DNA of 64,000 nucleotides from assembly GCA_002305015.1 (NCBI GenBank), contig DBPW01000033.1, forward strand, positions 102,239 to 166,238, given 5' to 3'. Made by a program: the position numbers and the translations under genes. Positions 24,098 through 33,649 of the stretch are shown in pieces (positions within the stretch are counted from its first letter, which is position 1; each line of letters starts with the position of its first letter). The notes below the pieces were generated by a model, which was not told the origin of the DNA, did not search any database, and saw nothing but the letters and a program-made list of their open reading frames with translations. Source of the DNA: Bacteroidales bacterium UBA1410 (GTDB lineage: Bacteria > Bacteroidota > Bacteroidia > Bacteroidales > Dysgonomonadaceae).

Positions 24098-26188
24098 ATG
24101 CAAGTAAAATTGAGCTCTTTCCCTGTTAGAAATGCGCTATTGGCGTCGACATTATTTCTCTCCTCCTTCGGGGTCATAGCGGAAGAGATGGACTCGTTGC
24201 GTACCTTCAACCTTGACAGCATTGTGGTATTGAGCATTAAACAGCCCAACAACAAATGGACAGCGCCTGTATCGTCAACCACCATTTCGGCAACCTTCAT
24301 GGAACAACAGCACGTAAACGACATGAAAGATTTTTCGGCCACTGTTCCTAATTTCATTATGGTGGACAGAGATTCGAAGCTCACCTCGTCGGTTTTTATC
24401 CGCGGGGTAGGTTCCCTCATCAATACACCGGGCGTAGCTATGTATGTGGACGGCGTTCCTCATTTCGAAAAATCTTCTTTTGACATCAATCTCAACGAAA
24501 TTGAAAAAATTGAATTTCTGCGAGGACCACAAGGCACACTCTATGGCCGCAATGCCATGGGCGGTATCATTTTAGTAACCACCAAATCCCCTTTTCGCCA
24601 CGAGGAAACTAAATTGCACATGCACTACGGCAGTTACGACGATTCGTATTTTTCTGTTTCGCATTCAAACAAAATCAGCGAACAACTTGCTTACGGCATT
24701 GGAGGAAATTACACCTATTACGGTGGAAATATCCCTAATATTTCCACCGGAGAAAAAGCCGACAAATTAAACTCGGCCGCCGTGAATGCCCAATTGGAAT
24801 GGCGCCCTAAAACCCATCTGAACATCCGATGGACAAACAATTTCGAATACGTGGATCAGGGTGCGTTCTCCTACGGCGACATCAATTCCGAAACCGGACG
24901 AGTGGATTCCGTCAGCACCGATCACAAAAGCTACTACAAGCGCAACATCTATGACGGCGGTCTCCAAATCGATTACCATAACAGTCTCTTTTGGCTTAGA
25001 GCTCAAACATCGGTTCAACTGCTCAACGATGAATACAATGTCGATCAGGATGCTTCTCCAAAAGATTTGTATTTTGTCATTCAAGGGGAAAATCAGCGGT
25101 TAATCTCGGAAGAGATCAACATCAAAGGATTAAATTCGGGTCGATATGGTTGGAATTTCGGCATTTTCGCTTTTAACCACGATATCGACCGCAGTACCGA
25201 TGTTTTTTGGAACATGACCAATCCGAAATACAAAATCGAAAAACGCTTCAATGACTACAGTCGCGGTTTTGCGTTGTATCATCAATCCGAATTTCAACTG
25301 TTAACTCACCTGTTTCTCCAGGCAGGAATTCGTTACGATTACGAACATGCCAATTCGGTTCACAAAGAAAATAAGGTGATGGATAATCATGCAGAGCTGA
25401 TAAACGAATACGATTCGCCACTCACCTTTACCGAATGGACACCCAAAGCTTCACTGCAATATCGATTTTCGAACCATACGCAACTCTATGCAACCCTAGC
25501 GAAAGGATACAAAACAGGAGGATTCAATACCGTATTCGAAACGGAAGAACAGCGCACTTTCGGCCCCGAAAAAAGTTGGAATTACGAAATCGGAGGGAAA
25601 AGCAGTTTCTTCGCTGGAAGGCTGCATGCAGAATTCGCCCTTTTCTACATCGACATTCAAAATCAACAAATCAAACAGCTGCTCGACTTGCAGGGAATGA
25701 AAATATTCAACGCAGGCAACTCGGTGAGCAAAGGGTTTGAAGTATCTTTTCTGGCAAAACCTTTCACTCGTCTCTCATTCAATGCGGCTTACGGATACAC
25801 GCATGCTACCTTCAAAAACTATATTTACAGCGAAACGATCGATTATTCGGGCAATTATCTGCCCTTTGTCCCCAAACATACCCTTTCGTTGATTGCAAGT
25901 TATCGCATACCCTGTTCGTCGTACCTCGTGGATCATATCACCCTGAATACCGGATATACCGGTCTCGGGGAAATTTACTGGAATGAGAACAACGAAACAA
26001 AGCAGCCTTTTTACGGCTTACTGAATGGAAGTGTGGATATGGGAAAAGGACGAATAAACCTGTCCATATGGGGAAAGAACCTCACCGATACCCATTATCT
26101 TGGATACTATTTCGAAATGTCGAAGCGTAAACTCGGAAAACCGGGAAAACCATTTACGGCAGGCGTCACATTAACCTATGACCTATAA
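24098..26188 (+). CDS. TonB-dependent outer-membrane receptor
   Basis: A 696-residue receptor without the carboxypeptidase-like extension common in Bacteroidetes SusC proteins, so of the iron/porphyrin/vitamin type. A signal peptide ends near residue 28, a TonB-box-like DSIVVLSI follows, then the plug (about 55-165) with SSVFIRGVG, GVAMYVDGVP and FLRGPQGTLYGRNAMGG, and a 22-strand barrel ending in GKPFTAGVTLTYDL. It heads an operon with an inner-membrane MFS importer, HemN and HemG, which suggests a tetrapyrrole or siderophore as cargo. Confidence 0.85.
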   Translation: MQVKLSSFPVRNALLASTLFLSSFGVIAEEMDSLRTFNLDSIVVLSIKQPNNKWTAPVSSTTISATFMEQQHVNDMKDFSATVPNFIMVDRDSKLTSSVFIRGVGSLINTPGVAMYVDGVPHFEKSSFDINLNEIEKIEFLRGPQGTLYGRNAMGGIILVTTKSPFRHEETKLHMHYGSYDDSYFSVSHSNKISEQLAYGIGGNYTYYGGNIPNISTGEKADKLNSAAVNAQLEWRPKTHLNIRWTNNFEYVDQGAFSYGDINSETGRVDSVSTDHKSYYKRNIYDGGLQIDYHNSLFWLRAQTSVQLLNDEYNVDQDASPKDLYFVIQGENQRLISEEINIKGLNSGRYGWNFGIFAFNHDIDRSTDVFWNMTNPKYKIEKRFNDYSRGFALYHQSEFQLLTHLFLQAGIRYDYEHANSVHKENKVMDNHAELINEYDSPLTFTEWTPKASLQYRFSNHTQLYATLAKGYKTGGFNTVFETEEQRTFGPEKSWNYEIGGKSSFFAGRLHAEFALFYIDIQNQQIKQLLDLQGMKIFNAGNSVSKGFEVSFLAKPFTRLSFNAAYGYTHATFKNYIYSETIDYSGNYLPFVPKHTLSLIASYRIPCSSYLVDHITLNTGYTGLGEIYWNENNETKQPFYGLLNGSVDMGKGRINLSIWGKNLTDTHYLGYYFEMSKRKLGKPGKPFTAGVTLTYDL

Positions 26189-26197
26189 AATGTAGCA

Positions 26198-27460
26198 ATG
26201 AAAACAGGAAAGCCCTATCATCTTTTTACCTTTTTTACCCTTTACATCGCTCAATCCATCCCGATGAGCTTTTTCTCTACCGCTTTGCCTGTTCTCATGC
26301 GGCAAGGGAACTACCCCTTGTTTACTATCGCCCTACTTAAACTCATCAAAATTCCCTGGCTCGTCAAATTCTTGTGGTCTCCGCTGGTGGACAGTAGAAC
26401 CGAATCGGTACGCGACTACAAACGGTGGATTTTTGGATCGGAAACTGTATATGCTATACTGATATTTGTGGTAGCCATATTCAATATCGAAGCCAATTTC
26501 ACCCTTATCGTTTTTCTCATTATACTGGCATTTGTTTCTTCTGCCACGCAGGATATCGCTACCGATGCAATGGCTGCCCGTTCATTCAAACGGGAAGACA
26601 GTGGTTTGCTAAACAGCATCCAGTCGATGGGGTCTTTCACGGGAAGCATGGTTGGCGGTGGTTTTCTGTTACTGCTTTTCCAAAAAACAGGATGGAACAA
26701 ACTCCTTCCCTGGGTAGCCATTTTTGTCCTGATTGCGCTCATCCCTCTCGCCATGAACAAAAACATACAGCTTCGCGAACGAAAAACAAAAGAAAAAGCC
26801 AAACCAAAAGATATGCTTCTGTTTTTCAAACAGAAAAATAGTTGGCAACAAATCGTCTTTCTGTTTTTTTTCTATGCCGGAATCATAGGTATTCTTGCTT
26901 CGCTCAGCCCCTTTATGGTCGATTTGGGCTACGGCATGAAAGAAATCGGCGCAATGATGGGGATATTTGGCATTTCCATAGGAATTGTCGGCTCTTTTTT
27001 GGCCGGTATTTTGATTAAAAAGACAGGAAAGACCCTATCCCGAAAATTGATCTCGGCTCTTAGCGTTTTTCCTGCAACTTATTTTTTGTGGCTTACTCAA
27101 GCCGGACATGCCGGTCGTGTGCCCATTCTTGTTGGGATCGCCCTGGTATGGGGAATTTACGGCATGGCCTCCACTATGATGTATACTACGGCAATGGATA
27201 GTGTTCGCGATGGGCGCGAAGGAACCGATTTCACCCTTCAAATCGTTGTTTCACACCTTAGCGCCATGATTATCACCCTGATCAGCGCCCGAATCGGCGA
27301 CCTGTTTGGCTACAAAGGGCTGTTCGGAGCGGAATGGGCCATTGCTGCCGTTTCTTTTGTTTTCGTCCTGTTTTATCAACCTCTTTCGCATTCGTCTACA
27401 CCCATAGCCCACAAAATACAAAATAAAAAGCACATACTTGAAAAGGAAATTGCCCAATGA
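26198..27460 (+). CDS. MFS transporter of the AmpG / RhtX-FptX type
   Basis: A 420-residue protein with about 12 membrane helices. The N-terminal region (FTLYIAQSIPMSFFSTALPV, KIPWLVKFLWSPLVDS) and the SSATQDIATDAMAA segment are typical of the AmpG-related group that includes single-component siderophore importers such as FptX and RhtX. It starts 9 bp after the TonB-dependent receptor and its stop overlaps hemN (ATGA). It would carry across the inner membrane what the receptor brings across the outer one. Muropeptide import by AmpG proper is less consistent with this context. Confidence 0.75.
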   Translation: MKTGKPYHLFTFFTLYIAQSIPMSFFSTALPVLMRQGNYPLFTIALLKLIKIPWLVKFLWSPLVDSRTESVRDYKRWIFGSETVYAILIFVVAIFNIEANFTLIVFLIILAFVSSATQDIATDAMAARSFKREDSGLLNSIQSMGSFTGSMVGGGFLLLLFQKTGWNKLLPWVAIFVLIALIPLAMNKNIQLRERKTKEKAKPKDMLLFFKQKNSWQQIVFLFFFYAGIIGILASLSPFMVDLGYGMKEIGAMMGIFGISIGIVGSFLAGILIKKTGKTLSRKLISALSVFPATYFLWLTQAGHAGRVPILVGIALVWGIYGMASTMMYTTAMDSVRDGREGTDFTLQIVVSHLSAMIITLISARIGDLFGYKGLFGAEWAIAAVSFVFVLFYQPLSHSSTPIAHKIQNKKHILEKEIAQ

Positions 27461-28821
27461 ACAACCTGATTTCAAAATATAATACCCCGGTTCCACGCTA
27501 TACCAGTTATCCACCGGCAAACTTCTTTCATGAACATTTTTCTGAAAGCGATCTGCTGCAAGCGATCGAATTATCCAACCATCAGGAACCCCGACATGTG
27601 TCGTTTTATATTCATATTCCCTATTGCAGAAGAATGTGTTACTATTGCGGATGCAATTCCTATCCAAGAACGACCGATGCCGAGGAGGAAGCATACATCG
27701 ATGCCGTAATAAAAGAAATCGAAAGGGTTTGCAGCAAAATCGATAAAAAACGAAAAATTGCGCAAATCCATTATGGCGGCGGATCACCAACTTCCATCAA
27801 TCTGAAATATATTCAACGAATCAATGGATTGCTGTTCAGTAAATTCGAATGCATCGAAAATCCTGAAATTGCCATTGAGTGCCACGCAGGTTACATGAAC
27901 GAACAGCATTTCCGCTCCCTTGTAAATGCCGGTTTCAACCGCATGAGTATCGGTATTCAGGATTTCGACACGAGCGTGCTAAAATCCTGCAACCGCCTTC
28001 CCACCTTGTTGCCTATTGAAGAAATTTTTGCTTTGCTTCGCGAAAACAACATACGCATCAATTTGGACTTCATCTACGGACTGCCCAAGCAAACGCCGGA
28101 AAGTTTTTCAAAATCCATTCAGAAAGCCATCGACCTTTCACCCGATCGCCTCGTCACGTTTTCATACGCCCATCTGCCTCGTCTGTTTCCTCGCCAGCGA
28201 TTTTTAGAAAAGGAAGGGCTTCCGTCGGAGAAACAAAAAGACGATATCTATCACACCTCACGTCAATTGCTGCTTAATGCAGGTTATGTTCAAGTGGGAC
28301 TCGACCATTTCGTACGCGAGGACGACGAACTTTTTCAGGCTGCACAAACCCAAACGCTGCATCGCAATTTTCAGGGTTATTGTACCCGCCGCACTACAGG
28401 CCAGGTTTATGCTTTCGGCGTAACGGCAATCAGTCAATTGACGAGCGCCTACGCTCAAAATACAAAAAATATCTCCGAATACATCGAAACGGTAAATCGG
28501 GGACATATCCCCGTGAAAAAAGGATATTCTCTCAATTTCGATGAACAGATTACGCGCGAAGTGATTACCGAACTGATGTGCAACGAACAAATCAACTGGC
28601 AAGAACTGGCCGTGCGTATGCAACGGTCGATTGATGAAGTGAAAGCGGCCACAGCCTACTCCGAGAAAAAAATGAGAGCATTCGAACAAGACGGTATTAT
28701 TGTTTTCGATGACCGGAAAATCATCATGAAACAAAAAGGATCGCCTTTTGTTCGCAACGTAGCCGCATCACTGGATAAATTATTGATCAATAGCGATAAA
28801 ACATTCTCAAAACCCATTTAA
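27457..28821 (+). CDS. hemN: Oxygen-independent coproporphyrinogen III oxidase (coproporphyrinogen dehydrogenase)
   Basis: Radical SAM enzyme converting coproporphyrinogen III to protoporphyrinogen IX without oxygen. The cluster motif appears as CRRMCYYCGCNS in YIHIPYCRRMCYYCGCN, i.e. CxxxCxxCxC with the GCN that marks true HemN rather than the haem chaperone HemW. GGGSPTS follows. 454 residues match the E. coli-type length. Coupled to the MFS gene upstream by a 4-bp overlap and separated by one base from hemG downstream. Confidence 0.92.
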   Translation: MNNLISKYNTPVPRYTSYPPANFFHEHFSESDLLQAIELSNHQEPRHVSFYIHIPYCRRMCYYCGCNSYPRTTDAEEEAYIDAVIKEIERVCSKIDKKRKIAQIHYGGGSPTSINLKYIQRINGLLFSKFECIENPEIAIECHAGYMNEQHFRSLVNAGFNRMSIGIQDFDTSVLKSCNRLPTLLPIEEIFALLRENNIRINLDFIYGLPKQTPESFSKSIQKAIDLSPDRLVTFSYAHLPRLFPRQRFLEKEGLPSEKQKDDIYHTSRQLLLNAGYVQVGLDHFVREDDELFQAAQTQTLHRNFQGYCTRRTTGQVYAFGVTAISQLTSAYAQNTKNISEYIETVNRGHIPVKKGYSLNFDEQITREVITELMCNEQINWQELAVRMQRSIDEVKAATAYSEKKMRAFEQDGIIVFDDRKIIMKQKGSPFVRNVAASLDKLLINSDKTFSKPI

Positions 28822-28822
28822 T

Positions 28823-30190
28823 ATGAATAAAGACGTAGTCATTATTGGTGCCGGGCTAACCGGACTATCGGCAGGCGTAGAACTAACGAAAAGAGGTTTT
28901 TCGATAGCCATTTTAGAAAAAACCAACCGTTCCGGAGGGCAAATCCGCACTTTTCACGAAGAAGGGTTCACTTTTGAATCAGGCCCGACAACCGGCTCCG
29001 GCGTTACCGAAGAAGTGATGACACTTTTTAAAGAACTTAATCCGGATTGCGAAATCGAATTTGCCAAAAAAGAAGCCGAAAAACGATTGATTTGGAAAAA
29101 CAATAAATTTCACGCCTTACCCAACGGCTTATGGGGAGGAATCACCACACCACTTTTTACTTTATCAGACAAATTCCGCATTCTCGGTGAACCTTGGCGA
29201 GCCAAAGGAACAGACCCCGACGAATCGGTAGGTTCTCTTGCTACCCGCAGGCTTGGAAAATCGTTCGTCGATTATGCCGTCGAACCTTTCCTTTCGGGTG
29301 TCTATGCCGGCAACGCATACTCGCTGGTGACGCGTCATGCCCTACCCAAACTTTACCAATTGGAACAAAACTACGGAAGTTTCATAAGAGGAGCGGTTGC
29401 TAAGGCAAAAGAAACAAAAATGCATCCGAAACCCAAAGCGCCATCGAGCATCTTTTCCGCAAAGGGGGGACTGGAAAGTCTGCCGAAAGCCATGACAACA
29501 TATATAGGGAAGGATCGTATTTTTCTTTCCGCCGAAAACATTACGATTCACCCCGATCCGGAAACGGGAATGTGGAAAACCAGCTGCCGGCAGAACGGCC
29601 AGAGCTTAACCTTCACTTCACCCCATGTAATCACCACCGTTGGAGCTTATGCTTTACCCGATATCCTCCCTTTTGCAGACCCGACAAATTTAGCCAAAAT
29701 CGCCAATCTGAGGTACGCTCCGGTTGTGCAGATAGCCGTTGGAGTAAAAAACAAAGGAAAGCTGAATTTCAATGCTTTTGGCGGCTTGATAAGTCCAAAA
29801 GACAAGGAAGATTTTCTGGGTATTTTGTTTCCTTCCTCGTGCTTCAACAACCGCAGTCCGGAAAACGGCGTTTTATTCTCATTTTTCATGGGTGGCATGT
29901 ATCGCAGGGAACTTACCGAATTGAATGACGATGAAATTACCGATAAAGTAATACGCCAATTTCATCGCATGCTTGGTTTCCCGATAGCTAAAGAACCCGA
30001 TTTGATTCGTATCTTCCGCCATAAATATGCCATTCCGCAGTATGAACGTTCTTCCGAAGAACGTTTCAAAACCGTTGAACTATTGGAAAAAAAATATCCC
30101 GGATTACACCTGGCAGGAAATCTTCGCGACGGTATCGGCATGAATCAGCGCATTACTCAGGGAACAAAACTGGCACGGGAAATCGGATAA
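28823..30190 (+). CDS. hemG: Protoporphyrinogen/coproporphyrinogen oxidase, HemY type
   Basis: A 455-residue FAD flavoprotein: VVIIGAGLTGLSAGVELTKR at the N-terminus, GGQIRTFHEEGFTFESGP, and a C-terminal GLHLAGNLRDGIGMNQRI that matches the FAD-binding end of the HemY family. It oxidises protoporphyrinogen IX to protoporphyrin IX (or coproporphyrinogen to coproporphyrin in Gram-positive homologues). These enzymes use O2, an odd partner for anaerobic HemN. Annotated hemG or hemY in different genomes. It ends the plus-strand operon, converging on a lipoate ligase gene 11 bp away. Confidence 0.88.
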   Translation: MNKDVVIIGAGLTGLSAGVELTKRGFSIAILEKTNRSGGQIRTFHEEGFTFESGPTTGSGVTEEVMTLFKELNPDCEIEFAKKEAEKRLIWKNNKFHALPNGLWGGITTPLFTLSDKFRILGEPWRAKGTDPDESVGSLATRRLGKSFVDYAVEPFLSGVYAGNAYSLVTRHALPKLYQLEQNYGSFIRGAVAKAKETKMHPKPKAPSSIFSAKGGLESLPKAMTTYIGKDRIFLSAENITIHPDPETGMWKTSCRQNGQSLTFTSPHVITTVGAYALPDILPFADPTNLAKIANLRYAPVVQIAVGVKNKGKLNFNAFGGLISPKDKEDFLGILFPSSCFNNRSPENGVLFSFFMGGMYRRELTELNDDEITDKVIRQFHRMLGFPIAKEPDLIRIFRHKYAIPQYERSSEERFKTVELLEKKYPGLHLAGNLRDGIGMNQRITQGTKLAREIG

Positions 30191-30201
30191 AAAAAAGGAA
30201 A

Positions 30202-30939
30202 TCACATTTTGAAATTCCATTGTCGCAGAGCATATTTACTCCGGCGAAGTAAATCAATGTGCTTTTCATCCTCACCCAACAAAGGCGAAAGCCCATCTGC
30301 ATTATAATAACCCAGCATGGTTTTTGTGAAAGAAAGAAAAAAAACTTCCGAAGATAACGTTTTCCCTAAAGTCTCTTCGCAAAGGCTACGCAAATTTTTC
30401 ACAGGTGAAGGAACAGAAGGTGTTGCCTTGTAGCGATGGATTTCAGCGTGTGGTGTTAATGATTTTTGTAATCGATCTAAATCGACATCATAAAGCAGTG
30501 TGCCGTGATGCAATTCTCTTCCCCTCGAAACATGAGAAGCCGTTCCCGATACCTTATGACCATCGGCAAGCCAAAGGTCTTTTCGTTTCCCGATTTCCAC
30601 AGGAATTCCCATAAAATTCAAGGAAGAAACCACCGGCTGTAAAAAATCGGAACTTAACGGAGAACTTCCTTGTTTCGTATTGAAAATAAAACAGTAATTC
30701 AGATTGCCTTCGTCGTGATAAACGGCACCCCCACCCGATAACCTCCGCAAAATGGAGATGCCGTTAACCCTGCAAAAATCCATATCTACCTCATTTGCCA
30801 CAGCCTGATTCGAACCGATAATCACGCTTGGCTTATTTACGTAAAGCAAAAGATATTCCTCGCGTTTGGTCGAAAAAAAATATTCTTCGGCAGCCAGGTT
30901 AAATTCAGGCATCGTGTATGGAGAAAAAATAACCTGCAT
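30202..30939 (-). CDS. lplA: Lipoate-protein ligase A family, short form
   Basis: A 245-residue BPL/LplA-domain protein that attaches lipoate (via lipoyl-AMP) to acceptor lysines. The signature RRLSGGGAVYHDEGNLNYCF and the KVSGTASHVSRGRELHHGTLL region with the adenylate-binding Lys are visible. It lacks the C-terminal accessory domain of E. coli LplA (about 338 residues). It is the last gene of the minus-strand run that begins with the lipoyl-bearing E2, 26 bp after the class II aldolase gene, so a dedicated role in modifying that E2 is likely. Confidence 0.85.
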   Translation of the reverse strand: MQVIFSPYTMPEFNLAAEEYFFSTKREEYLLLYVNKPSVIIGSNQAVANEVDMDFCRVNGISILRRLSGGGAVYHDEGNLNYCFIFNTKQGSSPLSSDFLQPVVSSLNFMGIPVEIGKRKDLWLADGHKVSGTASHVSRGRELHHGTLLYDVDLDRLQKSLTPHAEIHRYKATPSVPSPVKNLRSLCEETLGKTLSSEVFFLSFTKTMLGYYNADGLSPLLGEDEKHIDLLRRSKYALRQWNFKM

Positions 30940-30965
30940 AAAAAGGATACCTGACTTTTTTCTCT

Positions 30966-32264
30966 TTATTTTACATTAAATGCCACTTTCAAATCCTCTA
31001 TTTCTTTGTCACTAATAGGACAAAGAGGGCCGATAGCCGAAGCCATTACAAGTGAATTCGCCGAAAATTCGGCCACCTCCAAATAATCGAAAGTGTTCAA
31101 CAATTTGTCACCCGTAACAAATACGCTGTCGTTTTCCACCAAAATAACTTTGTTATGGTTAAACATTTCAGCGACACCATCGATATCGTTATAGATCAAA
31201 CCGAAAGGAATGGACGGAACATCCTGGAGAAAAATCCAACTTTCGGGAATCGTACGTACGTCAAATTTTGTACCGGTTATGGCATGTGCCATCAGATTGA
31301 CCGGCTGTGTACAAATAATGGAATTAATATGCGGATTCAATTGATATATACGTTGATGCAAGGCTACCGCCCGACTTGGTGTTTTGCCGGCCTCGGCCAT
31401 GCCTCTTTTTATCTGCACAATATCTTCGGGAACAATATCCCAACGAGCCACATTCCTAGGCGTAATCAAAAAATCATCGCCGCGCCAACGCACCGACACC
31501 GTACCATATGTAGAAATCATGAGACCTTGATCACAGGCTCGGCGAATGATTTTCACCATTTCCGAACGCAATGCCCGCTCGTCGGAGGGATAATCGATAT
31601 CCATGAAATGCGGAATATGGGTAGGAATATGATTGACATATTTTGCAATTTGTTCATCCGACAAATAATTCACCTTGCCCAACCGTTTTGCATTTACGAT
31701 GGTACGGCAACAAAATTCAAGTGTCTCGAAACGCTGATAAGCATCCATCATATCGACACCTCCCAAAACGACCCCATGATTCTCCATGATTACCGCTTTA
31801 TATTGCGTATTCTTGAATTCGTTAGCAATTTTCTTTCCGAGGTCTTCACTTCCGGGTGTTCCATACGGGGCAAATCCGATATCGCCACATATGTTATGGG
31901 CTTGAGGAACAATTTTGGTATCGGGCACTTTATGCGAAATGCTGAATGCCACAAGTGCAGGAGGATGGGCGTGAATAATTGCCGTCAACTCCGGACGCGT
32001 TTCGTAAATGGCTTTATGAAACGGGAACTCAGAAGATGGTTTGTGAGGACCGATAACCGTTCCGTCTTTTTTCACGCACATGATATCGTTGGGAGTTAAG
32101 GATCCTTTGTCCACTCCCGACGGAGTAATCCAAATATCGCCATTTTCGTCCCTAATAGAAATATTCCCGCCCGAAGTTGTGGTCATGCCACTCCGGTAAA
32201 TCCTTCCGATGATCACATTGATCTGTTCCACCGGATGCATCAGTTTAACATCTAATTGTTTCAT
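30966..32264 (-). CDS. Double-domain class II aldolase/adducin family protein
   Basis: A 432-residue protein made of two class II aldolase domains. The first (about 1-210) has the family elements TTSGGNISIRDENGDIWITP, the zinc-binding IIHAHPPALVAF and AVIMENHGVV. The second (about 225-425) has STYGTVSVRWRGDDFLITP but IICTQPVNLMAH where HxH should be and VILVENDSVFV in place of ENHG, so it has lost its zinc ligands. The first domain may act on a phosphorylated ketose or sugar acid; the second is probably structural. Neighbours are a sorbose-phosphate-reductase-like dehydrogenase and a lipoate ligase. Confidence 0.85.
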   Translation of the reverse strand: MKQLDVKLMHPVEQINVIIGRIYRSGMTTTSGGNISIRDENGDIWITPSGVDKGSLTPNDIMCVKKDGTVIGPHKPSSEFPFHKAIYETRPELTAIIHAHPPALVAFSISHKVPDTKIVPQAHNICGDIGFAPYGTPGSEDLGKKIANEFKNTQYKAVIMENHGVVLGGVDMMDAYQRFETLEFCCRTIVNAKRLGKVNYLSDEQIAKYVNHIPTHIPHFMDIDYPSDERALRSEMVKIIRRACDQGLMISTYGTVSVRWRGDDFLITPRNVARWDIVPEDIVQIKRGMAEAGKTPSRAVALHQRIYQLNPHINSIICTQPVNLMAHAITGTKFDVRTIPESWIFLQDVPSIPFGLIYNDIDGVAEMFNHNKVILVENDSVFVTGDKLLNTFDYLEVAEFSANSLVMASAIGPLCPISDKEIEDLKVAFNVK

Positions 32265-32286
32265 ATTCTCTAACGTATAATCAAAT

Positions 32287-33564
32287 TTAACTCAGTTTGT
32301 TCGCATTTGCCAATAAAAACGCTTCAGCTTCCATATTCCATAAGCCCTTATACTTATCACAAAGGGAAGCCAATTTGCTATAAACTTCGTTGGTTCTACC
32401 TAATTCGGCAAAATCAGAAATTGCCGTCAAAGGCATGGTAATATGGGTATATATCAATTTTTTTCCGCCGGGGATTTCCGGTAAACGGAGGGTCGCTTCA
32501 GGTACAGCATTCAATCCGCCGATATGGGTTACCAATCCCGCAGGATCTAGTCCTTTATTCATTATATCCAAGGCTTCTACCATATCTTCGTTGTTCCCCC
32601 CGCTTGTACCGGTAACATGCGTATAGGCATAGTGAACGTTGTAAAAATTCAACATGGCACTGAATTTCGGATCGCTAGGCCCTGCAAAAAAGTTGAGACA
32701 TCCGTCGAATCCGAGAATGGCGTCAGCCTGCTCTACAACCGATCTCACCGGAGCAAAAACAAACACATCGTTATACCCTTCACCCTTGGTTAGTGCTCTT
32801 AATTCTTCTACCGGATTTTGCATAACCGAAGTATTGATATAACGAAGATCGATACCTTGTGAAGCGGCAAATTCAACGGTATAGAGCGAGGCTGCCCTGT
32901 CTAAACGGGTTTGATCGATATCGGTAACCACCAATAAGGAGGGACGACGATCTTCTCTGTGCAGCACAAAATTGATAGCAGCCAACCCCATCGGTCCTAC
33001 ACCGGCCAAAATAGCCATTTTGCCACCATCCACAATCTCCATTTTGTGCACATAACTACCCGGCGTCAAATGATAATTGGCATGCATGGCGCCAATCACA
33101 CACGAAAGAGGTTCCGCCAGCGATGCCGGATAAAATCCATCGCCATGATAAGGCAATAAACAATTTTTCTCCATTACCTCATTGGGAATGATCACATACG
33201 TAGCATCACCGCCAATATACGGATAACTGTATCCCGGCGCGCTCAATATTCCTACAGGACCGCCTTCGTAATTCAACGCCGGCTGAATGGAAAATTTATC
33301 GCCGACCTTAAATTGATCTGCCCACTTCGAACCAATTTCAATCAACTCACCGGAAAACTCATGACCGATGATCACCGGATTCTCGGCCACGTTATCGGGC
33401 ACCCGCTTGTGATCTGCTCCCTGAATGGCTGCTTTGTAAGATGACATACACAACGAATCGCAGACTACTTTAGCCAGAATCTCATTATCTTTTAGGGGTG
33501 GCAATTCAAATTCTTCCAACCGAAGATCTTTCTTGCCGTATAAACGAACTGCTCTTGTTTTCAT
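32287..33564 (-). CDS. Zinc-dependent medium-chain dehydrogenase, L-sorbose-1-phosphate reductase-like
   Basis: A 425-residue medium-chain alcohol dehydrogenase. Catalytic-zinc ligands are suggested by CDSLCMSSYK, GHEFSGE and AEPLSCVIGA; the structural-zinc four-cysteine lobe is absent. The Rossmann motif reads AILAGVGPMGLAAINFVL. The length and overall pattern resemble SorE-type L-sorbose-1-phosphate reductases, but substrate cannot be inferred safely. Between a bifunctional aldolase/dehydrogenase (86 bp upstream) and a double aldolase (22 bp downstream). Confidence 0.75.
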   Translation of the reverse strand: MKTRAVRLYGKKDLRLEEFELPPLKDNEILAKVVCDSLCMSSYKAAIQGADHKRVPDNVAENPVIIGHEFSGELIEIGSKWADQFKVGDKFSIQPALNYEGGPVGILSAPGYSYPYIGGDATYVIIPNEVMEKNCLLPYHGDGFYPASLAEPLSCVIGAMHANYHLTPGSYVHKMEIVDGGKMAILAGVGPMGLAAINFVLHREDRRPSLLVVTDIDQTRLDRAASLYTVEFAASQGIDLRYINTSVMQNPVEELRALTKGEGYNDVFVFAPVRSVVEQADAILGFDGCLNFFAGPSDPKFSAMLNFYNVHYAYTHVTGTSGGNNEDMVEALDIMNKGLDPAGLVTHIGGLNAVPEATLRLPEIPGGKKLIYTHITMPLTAISDFAELGRTNEVYSKLASLCDKYKGLWNMEAEAFLLANANKLS

Positions 33565-33649
33565 AAATTTCTAATTCTCATAAAAAGGGATATTTTCATT
33601 CCACAGATTTTAATCCCATAGGCAATACCAAAAATAGCAGAAATTACGG

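Noticed and set aside
31155..32099. 314-codon open frame opposite the double aldolase gene
   Set aside because: Antisense shadow; the aldolase on the other strand has full family motifs, and this frame has none.
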